Below are positions 24,470 to 34,399 of a stretch of DNA of 64,000 bases, piece by piece (positions within the stretch are counted from its first letter, which is position 1; each line of letters begins with the position of its first letter). The notes below the pieces were generated by a model, which made no database searches, was not told the DNA's origin, and saw only the letters and a program-made list of their open reading frames with translations. The DNA is from Trematomus loennbergii (lineage: Eukaryota > Chordata > Actinopteri > Perciformes > Nototheniidae), in the NCBI GenBank assembly GCA_012861695.1, contig JAAOOA010000464.1:62001-126000 (forward strand). Reading direction: 5' to 3'. The position numbers and the translations under genes were made by a program.

Positions 24470-25190
24470 TAGTGTAATAAAACTACTATGAACAAAAGCT
24501 AGTGGTTCATATTAGGCTAGCAATAACGTGTTTATAATTGCAATCTTATACGGGTAGTCTGCTACGTTCGGTCATTCATTGTAACTGGCATGAATACATT
24601 GTTTTGCGCTAGCATGTATAGCTAGCCTCGTTAGCTATACATGCAGTATGTACATGTACTGTCACAATGTACGGTAAATCACCCGGAGTATACTGTATGA
24701 GTATTCCGTGTGTGACTGCAGACATTCTCCTGCCATGACAAACATGTAAGGCCATCTGCTGACATTGTAGTTGATATATTTAAACGCTAGCAACGTCGTT
24801 AGCCCAGTAAGCTGGGCTTGTTTAGTGTAATAAAACCACTATGAACAAAAGCTAGTGATTCATATTAGGCTAGCAAGAACGTGTTTACAATTGCAATCTT
24901 ATACGGGTAGTCTGCTACATTCATTGTAGCTGGCATAACACAAAAATGTTTTCCCGAGCAAACCCATGTCTAGCTCCGTTGGTTAGCTCGGTAGCATACA
25001 CGCTACGCCAGCTATAATGTAATTACGTTTCGCGACTGACCGTACGGCAAATCACCCGGAGTATACTGTCTATGAGTATTTCGTGTGTGAATGCAGACAT
25101 TCTCCTGCTATGAGATACATGTATGCAAGGCCATCTGCTGATATTAGAGTTGATATATGGAAACGCTAGCAACTTAGTTAGCACAGTTAG
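24470..25190. repeat. Tandem duplication, ~353 bp period, two copies
   Basis: Copy 1 (about 24470-24822) and copy 2 (about 24823-25190) share long blocks: TAGTGTAATAAAAC, CTTATACGGGTAGTCTGCTA, AAATCACCCGGAGTATACTG and GCAGACATTCTCCTGC. Copy 1 has extra bases around 24600. The tandem lies just downstream of the splice donor of the minus-strand THAP exon, so it would fall in that gene's first intron. Confidence 0.8.
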
Positions 25191-25278
25191 CACTGTGTCA
25201 ATGGCTTAGCAGTCCGACACAGTTTACACATTTAAACAGTCTTGTTTGATAAATACACAAATAACAATGCAAACTTAC

Positions 25279-25562
25279 AGGTTGTGTACCCGAATCTTCC
25301 CCTGCTCCAAACGGTCCAAACAAACTAGGAATAGCATCGTCCTTCAGTTTCAAATGCTGTGCATATCCGGCCTCAAACTGGGCAATGTTTTGGAAGCTTT
25401 CGTCTGTGAAATGCCGCGCACACAGTAACGTTCTTCGAACCTCTGAAGGAACAGTGTTAAAAAGAATTTCAACCACTGACTTCGTCGTGGTTCTTCCGTC
25501 GGTAGGACAAACAGCTCAGATTTCTCCTCACATTTCAGGAAACAGGTCCTTGGCATTGGCAT
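25279..25562 (-). pseudogene. THAP-domain exon with a 1-base frameshift
   Basis: Read leftward from ATG at 25562, the frame gives CFLKC (C-x3-C) and then QWLKF. After a slip in a T5 run at about 25459-25463 it gives CARHF (C-x2-H) and DAIPSLF, the AVPTIF-type box. Order and spacing fit a THAP zinc-finger DNA-binding domain, found in THAP proteins and in P-element-like transposases. The exon ends in a strong donor, GTAAGT, at 25278-25273. THAP domains normally sit at the N-terminus with an early splice, as here. The frameshift makes it a pseudogene unless it is a sequencing error. I see no downstream exon in the window. Confidence 0.68.
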
Positions 25563-25666
25563 GACTGGATCGATTGTGAACTGAACCAGAGCTTCCAACA
25601 GTAAATGTTAGGCTGGCAGAGGGTGCGGCCAGCGCCGCTGGGTGTGGCCATAGCTCTTCCGGATTG

Positions 25667-25724
25667 GTCCATTTTGTTCCGGGTACCGCATGACATCATG
25701 CGTACCCGGAAGAATCAAATGGAC
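25667..25724. promoter_or_regulatory. Long imperfect palindrome upstream of the THAP exon
   Basis: GTCCATTTTGTTCCGGGTAC is mirrored by GTACCCGGAAGAATCAAATG, with CGCATGA on one side and TCATGCG on the other. CCGGAA words (ETS-type sites) occur on both strands, and TGACGT follows at 25728. It lies about 105 bp upstream of the minus-strand THAP start, so a divergent promoter or a repeat terminus are both possible. The structure is seen; the role is inference. Confidence 0.5.
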
Positions 25725-25729
25725 AGTGA

Positions 25730-26190
25730 CGTATCTCCAACGAGGCGTTTTGGGGAGGTATTTTCTGTGTTAGAGTTTTACTCGCTACAGGGTGTACTTT
25801 GAGGGTTTTGACTCTGCACACCGTTTACATGCATAAAAACCTTCATAACACACAAGGGGACGGGTAATAACCGGAAAAGCATGACATGGGAGCTTTAAAT
25901 AAGAAAGCAATGACATTTTCTTGGCAAAAACACGATACCGGTACATGGAAACTTTGCCACTTTACTTGAAGGGCCACAAAAATATTGAATTGTTTTTCCA
26001 TGGTTGCATAAGATACTTCTCGCCCACCATGAATTCATGATAAATCAAGTCCCCTTAACATCAAGTTCAACAATTGACATACAGTAATTACACTTCCCAT
26101 ATAACAGCTTTAATTGGAAAGTGTGTATATGTTGTTTTCTTTTTTTTTACTGCTACAATAGAGAGCTGAAGGAACTACAACCAACTGGAT
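25730..26190. other. Non-coding stretch
   Basis: No gene or clear repeat. Confidence 0.4.
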
Positions 26191-26229
26191 CATCCTTTGG
26201 TTGCTAGCTCTTCCAAAGATTTCCCCCAT

Positions 26230-27070
26230 GGGCTTGTATTCCTATTCCACCCTAAGCCTTGGGCGAGGCCAAGGTAACATCAAGGGTCGCGCTGATCCGC
26301 CGCCTTGCTGGAACAACCTGGGGAGCCTGCGCTAAGACGCTGCGATTATCGATCCAAGCCCTGGTCTTCTCTACAGCGGAATACTGAGCCCCAGCCTGGA
26401 GCAGAAGCCCTCACGCAAGAAAGGTTGACGTGGTCATCAACAACGCCCTCAGGATTATAACTGGGTGCTTGAAGCCTACCCCTGTGTCCCTCTTGCCAGT
26501 CCTCGCGGGAATAGCTCCAGCAGGCCTCCGACGGGAGGCTGCCACCCTCGCCCTGGCCAGGAAAGCCCAAAAGCATGACGGGCACATCCTGCATAACACG
26601 ACAACGACAGCAGCGCCTCTAAGTAGGCTCAAGTCCTGCCTCCCCTACAACAAGGCAGCACAAGAGATTCTCAAGTCCACCTCTGAGGACCTCTCCAGAG
26701 ATGCATGGTTGGTGGCTGCTTGGAGGCAGGAGTGGGAGCTAGCCGGGCCCTCCCACATCCATCGCTACATCTGGGACCCAGGAGATGGCGCCATAGGAAG
26801 AGACGACCTACCACGCCGGCAATGGACCACACTAAACCGTCTATGAACTGGGGTCGGTCGCTTCAAAACATCAATGAAGAAGTGGGGCCTGGCAGACAGT
26901 ACTGCATGTGAGTGTGGTGACCCTGAACAGATTGCCGAACATATAATAACCACCTGCCCTTTATATAGACCACCCCGGAAGCCAGCCTCTTCGACTTAGG
27001 ACCAGAGATGCGGGCATGGCTACACGACACCGAGTTGGACCTCTGACGTTACACGAAAGAAGAAGAAGAC
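26230..27070 (+). pseudogene. C-terminal part of a non-LTR retrotransposon polyprotein
   Basis: The plus-strand frame reads AGTTWGACAKTLRL, NNALRIITGCLKPTPVSLL and LAGIAPAGLRREAATLALAR, and downstream a Cys-His motif CECGDPEQIAEHI..C. This is the C-terminal region of jockey/RTE-like LINE polyproteins, with the usual terminal CCHC-like motif. Two in-frame TGA codons break it, at 26385-26387 (after the AEY motif) and 26844-26846. The second fits CGA to TGA decay. The 3' end is followed by a GAA-rich tail (about 27055). It is 5'-truncated and the reverse-transcriptase core is absent. Confidence 0.72.
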
Positions 27071-27400
27071 TGTCCCGGTGGAAGGCTGGTAAACATGTAA
27101 TAGAGAGGTGGGATGGGATTGTGTTGTCTGTCAACAGAAGGTTGATACACCAGTACAGCAAAGATGCGTGCACCAATGATGGTGTAACCTACGGCGAATT
27201 GTGCAATATTATTAGCATTCAGGTTTTCCTGGGTTTAATTCATTGCACCGACTCATATCGGTTTGTAGGTGTTCATGTGAAACTATGATGTCAAGTATAA
27301 TGCAAATCAATGCTGCTTCAGAGTGAATGACGCAACATTCAACATTATACATTCTTATGTTCAGAGAATGTTTTACTGAATTTGTGCAGAGGTTTTCACC
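27071..27400. other. Non-coding stretch
   Basis: No credible gene. Confidence 0.4.
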
Positions 27401-27556
27401 TACATTAGGTTAGTTGGAAGCAACTATATTAAGTTGAACCTAATATTTTTCCTTTAAACTTAATATTGTTGCTTTCAACTAACCTAATACAGCTATGTGA
27501 AATCTGTTGACATAATACATTTAATTAAAGTCAACGTTTCATTTTTTTCAGTGTAG
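27401..27556. repeat. Short MITE-like repeat ending TTTTTCAGTGTA
   Basis: TTAGTTGGAAGCAACTATAT and TTGCTTTCAACTAACCTAAT are near mirror images, followed by GTCAACGTTTCATTTTTTTC and AGTGTA. Fragments of the same family occur at about 37254-37353 (ACACTGAAAAAAGTTAAAC) and 53943-54032 (AGTCAACGTTTCAGTTTGTC). Confidence 0.6.
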
Positions 27557-27591
27557 GAGGTGTTTCACATTCCTCCACTGAAGAACAATAC

Positions 27592-28033
27592 TGTTAGGGT
27601 TGGGCAAAGGTAGGACCCAAATGCAGACTTCAAAAAGGAAAAAGGTCTATAAACAAAAGGCGAGCTTTATTCCAAAGCCGATGAGCACAAAAACAAGGCA
27701 TGAAAAAACATAGATAGCACAAGGTAGTGAATACAAACAAAACTGACCGTGACTGACATGGAGGGAGACAGGAAAAACCAACAATGAACCAACCAGGCAC
27801 ACAGGGGAAGACAAGACTAAATACAGAGAGGGATAATCACAAGACAAGACACAGCTGGGGTAAGGGAGGCAGAAACACAAGGGCAACAGGTGAACACAAT
27901 GAGACAATCAGACACACCAGGGAAACTAACGACAGGAAGGCAAACACAGGAAGACGGAACAGAGAAGACACAAGGAGGAAAACATTTCAAAAACAAAGGT
28001 GGAAAATGAAAACATAAATACAAAACCGTAACA
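27592..28033 (-). repeat. LTR (3' LTR in element orientation)
   Basis: It is a 442 bp direct repeat with TG...CA ends on both strands. It is preceded by the target duplication and followed by the polypurine tract at 28034-28050. Confidence 0.9.
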
Positions 28034-28254
28034 GAACCCCCCCCTCAAGGGATGGATTCCAGACGTCCCAGGAAAACCCCCAAAAGTCCAAAACCTCTAG
28101 AAGGGTGGGCGGAGGGGCCCGGAGGAGGGACGCACAACCAGGGCCAAAAGGGTGGGTGGAGGGGGTCCGGAGGACGGGCCCGGAAGGGGTCCTGGGCGGA
28201 CGGCCCGGGGGCAAGGCAGAGTCCAAAAAGGGCCGAAGGCCACAGCGGGCAAAC

Positions 28255-30130
28255 TCAGGGGCCTGGGCCTGAGAGCGAAGGCAGCGGCTGGAAGAGTGAG
28301 GAGGCCGGGCTCGAGGGCGAAGACCACGGCTGGGGAACTCAAGGGGCTGGGCTCGAGGGCGAAGGCAGCGGCTGGAAGGGTCAGGGGGCCGGGCTCGAGG
28401 GCGAAGACCGCGGTTGGGGAACTCAGGAGGCCGGGCTCGAGGGCGAAGACCGCGGCACTCAGGGGGCCGGGCTCGAGGGCGAACAAGAAGGCGGCGACAG
28501 GACAGCTCCGGAGGACGGGCAGGAAGGCGCTGACGGGACAGCTCCGGAGGCCGGGCAGGAAGGTCCTGACGGGACAACTCCGGAGGACGGGCAGGCAAGG
28601 CCATGACGGGACAGCTCCGGAGGACGGGCAGGAAGGCGCCGACGGGACAGCTCCGGAGGACGGGCAGGAAGGCGCCGACGGGACAGCTCCGGAGGCCGGG
28701 CAGGAAGGTTCCTGACGGGACAACTCCGGAGGACGGGCAGGAAGGCCATGACGGGACAGCTCCGGAGGACGGGCAGGAAGGCGCCGACGGGACAGCTCCG
28801 GAGGCCGGGCAGGAAGGCGCCGATGGGACAGCTCCGGAGGACGGGCAGGAAGGCGCTGACGGACAGCTCCGGAGGCCGGGCAGGAAGGTGCTGACGGACA
28901 ACTCCGGAGGACGGGCAGGACTCAGTATCGGCCGGACAGGAACCGGAGCCGACGGGACAGGCGTAGACGGGATCCTGAACATGACATGGGCTGGTGTCAA
29001 TGGGACCCCGGATGGAGCAAGGCTGGTGTCGACTGGACCCCCAACGGAACAGGACACAGAGTTGGCAGGACCCCCGGTGGAACAGGTGTCGGCGGGACCT
29101 CAAACAGGACAGGACACAGAGTTGGCAGGACCCCCGGCGGGACAGGTGTCGGCGGGACCCCCAACAGAACAGAACATGGAGCTGGCAGGACCCCCGGCGG
29201 GACAGGTGTCGGCGGGACCCCAACGGGACAGGACATGGGGTTGGCAGGACCCACAGCGGAACAGGTGTCGGCAGGACCCCCAACGATACTGGACGTGGAG
29301 TTGGCAGGACCCTCAGCGGAACCCCCAACGGCACAGGACATAGGGTTGGCAAGACCCCCGGGAGAAGAGTAGTCGGCGGGACCCCCAATGGGACAGGACA
29401 TGGGTTGGCAAGACCCCCGGCAGGAGAGTAGTCGCGGGACCTCCAACAGCACAGGACATAGGGTTGCATAACCCCCGGCAGAAGAGTAGTCGGCGGGACC
29501 CCCAACGGGACAGGACATAGGATTGGCAAGACCCCCGGCAGAAGAGTAGTCGGCGGACCCCAACGGGACAGGACATAGGGTTGGCAGGACCCCCGGCAGA
29601 AGAGTAGTCGGCAGGGCGGCGGGACCTCCAACGGGACAGGACATAGGATTGGCAAGACCCCCGGCATAAGAGTAGTCGGCGGGACCCCCAATGGGACAGG
29701 ACATCTTTGGCAAGACCCCGGCAGGAGAGTAGTCGGCGGGACCTCCAACGGCACAGGACATGGGGTAGGCGTCGGCCGTAGAGCCAACAGGACACGGGGG
29801 GCTGGCGTCGGCCGGAGAGCCAACAGGAGACGAGGTGCTGGAGTCGGCCGGACCACCGACAGGACACGAGGGGCTGGAGTGGGCCGAACCACTGACAAAA
29901 CACGGGGGGCTGGCGTCGGCCGGGGAGCCAGTACTCGAGCCGAAACTGAAGCCGGAACCATGGCTGCTGGGGCAAGAACTGGGCTGAAACCATGGCTGCT
30001 GGGGCTGGAACAATGGCTGCTGGGGCCAGATCTGGAGCTAGAACCATGGCTGCTGGGGCTGGAACTGGGGCCGGAACCGGAACCATGGCTGCTGGGGCTG
30101 AAACCATGGCTGCTGGGGCACGGGCTGGAA
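28255..30130 (-). repeat. Minisatellite interior of the LTR element
   Basis: Consecutive tandem blocks are: about 39 bp units around GGGCTCGAGGGCGAAG (28310-28485); 36 bp units around GACGGGACAGCTCCGGAGGA (28490-28930); about 60 bp units around GACAGGTGTCGGCGGGACCC and GTTGGCAAGACCCCCGG (29040-29770); units around GGGGCTGGCGTCGGCC (29760-29930); and about 20-30 bp units around ATGGCTGCTGGGGCTGGAAC (29955-30120). Composition is very GC-rich and stop-poor, which creates long open frames on both strands. Several minus-strand frames are proline-rich repeats (RPPELSRRRLPA per 36 bp). I do not treat them as proven proteins. Confidence 0.85.
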
Positions 30131-30189
30131 TCCTGGCCCTGCGTCTCTTAGAGGCCTTTTGGAGACGCCGTGGACCTCCAACAGGACAG

Positions 30190-30429
30190 TAGTCGGATCC
30201 CAGGAAAGGGTTAGAGGCTTGAGAAAAGCTTCCAGGACTACATGTAAAATGTTGTAGCCACTCAGGCAACAAACCCCTGAGCCAGGGCTTGCGAGCAACC
30301 TCCTGGCGTGCCTCCTTCAAAGCAGCCACTCTACCCCGTATAGATGTGGCGTCATACCAGGTATAAAAAAGGTACTCTAGAGAGTACCCAAGACGTTCCG
30401 CCTGAGAATAAAAAAATCAGAATCTGCTG
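30190..30429 (-). pseudogene. Gag-like N-terminal fragment of the LTR element
   Basis: Reading leftward just inside the right LTR there is an open stretch with LGYSLEYLFYTWYDATS, then ALKEARQEVARKPWLRG and LLPEWLQHF. Its non-repetitive, charged composition contrasts with the minisatellite that follows. It starts close to the LTR, where fish Ty3/gypsy elements begin Gag. A T7 run near 30409 puts the first few codons out of frame, and no ATG starts it. The Gag assignment is by position and general resemblance only. Confidence 0.45.
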
Positions 30430-30453
30430 AGTCCAATGTTGGTCGGTTCATTA

Positions 30454-30893
30454 TGTTAGGGTTGGGCAAAGGTAGGACCCAAATGCAGACTTCAAAAAGG
30501 AAAAAGGTCTATAAACAAAAGGCGAGCTTTATTCCAAAGCCGATGAGCACAAAAACAAGGCATGAAAAACATAGATAGCACAAGGTAGCGAATACAAACA
30601 AAACTGACCGTGACTGACATGGAGGGAGACAGGAAAAACCAACAATGAACCAACCAGGCACACAGGGGAAGACAAGACTAAATACAGAGAGGGATAATCA
30701 CAAGACAAGACACAGCTGGGGTAAGGGAGGCAGAAACACAAGGGCAACAGGTGAACACAATGAGACAATCAGACACACCAGGGAAACTAACGACAGGAAG
30801 GCAAACACAGGAAGACGGAACAGAGAAGACACAAGGAGGAAAACATTTCAAAACAAAGGTGGAAAATGAAAACATAAATACAAAACCGTAACA
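30454..30893 (-). repeat. LTR (5' LTR in element orientation)
   Basis: It is a 440 bp direct repeat, near-identical to 27592-28033, followed by the AATAC target duplication. I could not identify a convincing tRNA primer-binding site next to it. Confidence 0.9.
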
Positions 30894-31149
30894 AATACAA
30901 TACAGTGAATGCGGTCAATATGCCATCATGGACAGTCTTTGACACAACGCTGCCAGAGAAAGCTGAAACCTCCATCACTCAGACTCAATACGCGCGTTCA
31001 CACAAGTACTTTTCCCACAATAGTTCATGAGAACTTTAGTTCATGAGAACTCTTTTAGTTCTGATGAACTAAAGCAGATCGCGTTCACACCAAAATTAGT
31101 TCCTGGGGGTGGATTAGTCAAATGAAGCTGCTGACTCACTTATTCTTCT

Positions 31150-31262
31150 TCTGCTTTGGGTTTACTGGCAGGCCGCAAACAACTTCACGGCGAGTACAGT
31201 AGGTGGCGGTATGCACCTTAAAGTTGCAATCCGCCAAAAACCGAGAGAAGAAGAAGAAGAAA
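31150..31262 (+). mobile_element. LINE 3' end fragment with GAA-rich tail
   Basis: CAAACAACTTCACGGCGAGT, GTAGGTGGCGGTATGCACCT and a GAAGAAGAAG tail form the familiar 3' end of a fish non-LTR element. The complement of the same block (AAGGTGCATACCGCCACCTA) occurs at about 51880, next to a CTTCTTCTTC run. Confidence 0.6.
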
Positions 31263-32310
31263 AACCTCTCGCGTATACTGCCACGCCCACCTGCTGTATA
31301 TGAGGCGTCTGTTTACCTTCCGACCTCAGACATGAGCTTCATCTGAGTTATTTAAGCAAACACAAATACAGATCGTCGACCATTCAAATGCAATAGCAAT
31401 GCTGATTCGGAGGCGATGGCGGTTAAGAAGGATTGACAAAAGGATTGGACGACGACATGCACGCGCTATGGATTGCGTAACGTGTGTGAAATGAATAAAC
31501 TGTGCCAGGTGTGTCGTATGCACACTAAATAGGCTCAGCAGTTAACACACCTTTATTATATATCCTCCTGAGAGCAACTGCATCCGTCTGCCATGAACCC
31601 TACAGAAACCTACGTGTTAGTTTTGGCCCATAGTGGCCTCCATTTGTGGGGGGAAAAATGGGGAAATCAAAAGTTAGCAAATCCCCATGTCATGTTTATA
31701 AAACATTTAGTTTTAGGTCAAATCATTATTACACTGCTCTGAAACTCACTACACTAACTCCTAAGATGTTCCCTTACTATAATTAATTAAAAATATTGAA
31801 CTCACAACACTGGTAATAACAAACTTAACCATTTCTCTTTCTATAAATAGATGGACGCCATTTTGAAATACAATGAAATTATCTTTTGAAAGCCACAATA
31901 ATAAAGCTTCGCAGTTTATAACAGGGTTCCCGCGGGGTCTTAAAAAGTCTTAAATTTGATAATCTGAATTTAAGGCCTTAAAAAGGTCTTAAATATGACC
32001 AAAAAAATAAGAAAGGTCTTAAATATGATTTAGAAGGTCTTAAAAATGATGGGATTTGAAAGGTACTTCTGTGTTGCGATAGCGTCTAAAATGTGTTTTG
32101 GGGGACTTGTCCGGGCTGCAAAGTAACGGTAATAGCCTTTCAGTTCCCCCCAACAATTTGTATTGAAATAAATCAACATGGAACCAGTAATCACTAACTT
32201 TGTTTCCCCCGGCCCCTTAACGGAGAACACCCAGCTAGTAACCTAGCAACCAAGCTTCAGCTAGCGGCAGTCAGAAACTCATGTCTCTTCGAATCTACTT
32301 ACAAATAAAT

Positions 32311-32430
32311 ATGGGGAAGTGTAAGTTCAACCGTATTTGGTTGGAAAACATCGAATTTAGTGCTTGGTTGAAACCAGTGGAGGGGAACGTTTTGAAGCCC
32401 GCTGCACCTTTTGCAAAAGAAATTAGCGTT
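32311..32430 (+). pseudogene. hAT transposase N-terminus (BED-like finger), frameshifted
   Basis: From ATG at 32311 the frame reads MGKCKFNRIWLENIEFSAWL, then KPVEGNV. This is the characteristic opening of a fish hAT transposase family with an N-terminal BED-type zinc finger. The next codons (GTTTTGAAGCCC) lack one base relative to the expected frame, so the Cys pair of the finger appears only in the alternative frame. After about 40 codons the sequence becomes low-complexity. Dead copy. Confidence 0.6.
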
Positions 32431-32646
32431 TGTTTGGCTAATGTAGCGTTAGCTAGTGCAGCGTTAGCTAGTGCAGCAGCTCCCGCAACAACACCGTTGG
32501 ACCTCCGGGCGACGTTTGGGTCTTCGACGTCAACCCTAAAAGCGGAGGTGCTGTAATGTGTATACGCTAAATACCGTAGCTAAACACCAATCATACAACA
32601 GCAACGATGAAAGATTGTAGCCAAGGCAGCAGAGCTCTGAATATAG

Positions 32647-32648
<2 letters not shown>

Positions 32649-32724
<76 letters not shown>

Positions 32725-32757
32725 TCTCTTCTCTCTCTCTCTCTCTCTCTCTCTTCC

Positions 32758-32790
<33 letters not shown>
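32649..32790. repeat. (CT)n/(CA)n microsatellite
   Basis: Almost pure CT dinucleotides run from about 32649 to 32779 with a few TTCC breaks, passing into (CA)n at 32779-32790. The arginine/glutamate or serine/leucine frames across it are meaningless. Confidence 0.95.
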
Positions 32791-32791
<1 letters not shown>

Positions 32792-33252
32792 GGGCTGCTC
32801 GATTATGGCAAAAATCATAATCACGATTATTGTGGTCAATAATTGATATCACGATTATTAAATAAGATTATTCATTGACTTTGAAAACATCCATTTATTG
32901 AACTTTAAAACAAATAATAATTAGAACAGTATCTTTTTAACTGTTGATTACCCTGAACGTATAATTCAACTGAAAAACAATACAAAAATAAATTAAATAA
33001 ATGAATATTTAAATAAATAATATCAAAATAATAAAAACCAATAAACAAAATCAACAAATATTTGGAGCGCACTTCCACAAGCTACTAAACATATAAATAT
33101 GATAAATAAAATAAATAGACTAAAATTAATTAGATCAAATATGTTGTAGTGCACTGTCACAACCTAGCAAAGCTAAATAATAGTTTTTTTCGATTATGTT
33201 GTTTTTGTAATTGTGGCAGGCCACGATTAAGGCGATTAATTGCACAGCCCTA
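32791..33252. mobile_element. Small TIR element inserted in a CA microsatellite
   Basis: The left end is GGGCTGCTCGATTATGG and the reversed right end is GGGCTGTGCAATTAATCG. ACACACAC lies on both sides, so the duplication cannot be told from the microsatellite. The inside has ATAATCACGATTATT words typical of a common fish MITE. 462 bp, non-coding. Confidence 0.7.
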
Positions 33253-33909
33253 ACACACACAAGCACACACAGAGACACATACACACTTTTTGTACACAGT
33301 TCTGTACTGTTATGCTGTTATGTTCAGTCATTGTTCTTATGTTGAACATGAATACATTTGATTTGTAAGTAATTATGGGACGTATTTCTTCTTTCATAGC
33401 AATTTTCCTTCATACTTTCTTGCCGTGAAATAGGTCTTAAATTCTATTCGAAGTGGTCTTAAAAAGGACTTAAAAAGTCTTAAATTTGAGTTGGCGAAAC
33501 CTGCAGGAACCCTGTATAACCGATGAAACACGATGGTATCAGAATAATCACTTACATGTGATGTATAGGATATACACAGGTCACTGTAAAGATAAAGTGT
33601 CAGAGGAGAAATAAGCAAGCTTAGTTACATGAAATGTAATGAAAAATGTAAGATACAGGCTCTGTTTAATCGCCATGTAGGTTCTCTTTTATTGCACACT
33701 CAAGACAATATCAATAACAGCATCACGCTGTCCCAGGTGTGTCGTATGCATGTAAATAGAAGTTAACATTTTCAATAAAATAAAGTGTCAGTAGTATCAA
33801 AACATATATATATATATATATATAATAACAATAGGTAGGCTCAGCAGCAGACACACCTTAGTGCAAAGTGAAGTGTCAGTATTAATAACAGTGGCATATA
33901 TATATCACA

Positions 33910-34060
33910 ATAATACAGAATGAACTGTCCCAGGTGTAGGCAATTTGGGGTGAAGTGTCTTGCCCAGGGACACAACGACATGCTGACTGCAGTGGGGTTT
34001 GAACCTGTGCTCCCCTGATCCGAACACCAACGCACCAGAACCACTGCACCACATGCCTCC
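33910..34060 (-). mobile_element. tRNA-derived SINE
   Basis: On the minus strand TGGTGCAGTGG (34051-34041) is a pol III A box and GGTTCAAACCC (34005-33995) a B box, 46 bases apart start to start, as in a tRNA-derived promoter. The body downstream contains TGTCCCTGGGCAAGACACTT, shared with the copies at 37354-37560 and 19690-19890. Confidence 0.78.
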
Positions 34061-34143
34061 CAACAAGTCATTGTGCAGTTTATCAACGACGACAAGTTTT
34101 TCTTAATTTTTTATTGAAGGCCTGTTGGATTCAATCAGCTCGC

Positions 34144-34399
34144 TTAGCACTGCCAGAAGCCCAGCCTGAACGGTATTTTGTTGCTCCACCTGGCGCGCCG
34201 ACACCTCCACCTGGCGCGCCGCCGAGTCAGCATGGCCATGAGCAGCTGGTCGTCCGATTCCTGGGCCTTGTGTGAATGCAGCAGCCGTTCGTCGTGCATC
34301 TCCTTGGCACGCAGGTCCTCATTCTCCTTGCTGACCATGGCACGGCGGTCCATCGCCATGATGGTGTCAAGGAAGCTGTCATCCCGTGCCCGCTTTCCT
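34144..34399 (-). pseudogene. Myb/SANT-like accessory protein exon of a Harbinger element
   Basis: The minus-strand exon begins after TTTCTCCTTAG (acceptor at about 34400) and reads GKRARDDSFLDTIMAMDRRA, KENEDLRAKEMHDERLL and SDDQLLMAMLTRR. Charged, coiled-coil-like C-termini of this kind follow the Myb/SANT domain in PIF/Harbinger second ORFs. The Myb domain itself is not visible. The assignment rests on general resemblance and on its place inside an element with Harbinger-like ends. Confidence 0.4.

Larger units (their letters stand above)
27592..30893 (-). mobile_element. Non-autonomous LTR retrotransposon, structurally complete
   Basis: Two near-identical direct repeats of about 440 bp (27592-28033 and 30454-30893) begin TGTTAGGG and end GTAACA. 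An exact 5 bp target duplication AATAC flanks the whole at 27587-27591 and 30894-30898. A polypurine tract (GAGGGGGGGG on the minus strand) abuts the left LTR, so the element reads right to left. The 2.4 kb interior has no protease, reverse transcriptase or integrase. It holds a short Gag-like start and several minisatellites. The LTRs differ by only one substitution (GTAGTGAAT/GTAGCGAAT) and two single-A indels by my reading, suggesting recent insertion. Mobilisation would need enzymes from a related autonomous, probably Ty3/gypsy-type, element. Confidence 0.9.
31922..33514 (+). mobile_element. hAT-type element, CAGGGTTCC ends
   Basis: The ends are CAGGGTTCCCGCGGGGTCTT and, reversed, CAGGGTTCCTGCAGGTTTCG. 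Both have AAAAAGTCTTAAATTTGA just inside. The flanks TTATAAC and GTATAAC look like a worn target duplication. The element carries the start of a transposase gene (32311) and is itself hit by a smaller element in its CT/CA microsatellite. It is nested inside the 30992-35441 element. Confidence 0.8.

Noticed and set aside
28490..28930. Regular 36 bp repeats, considered as a CRISPR array
   Set aside because: The units are directly adjacent with no unique spacers, in a vertebrate LTR element. They are a minisatellite.
32536..32846. Arg-Glu and Ser-Leu repeat frames
   Set aside because: They are translations of a CT microsatellite.
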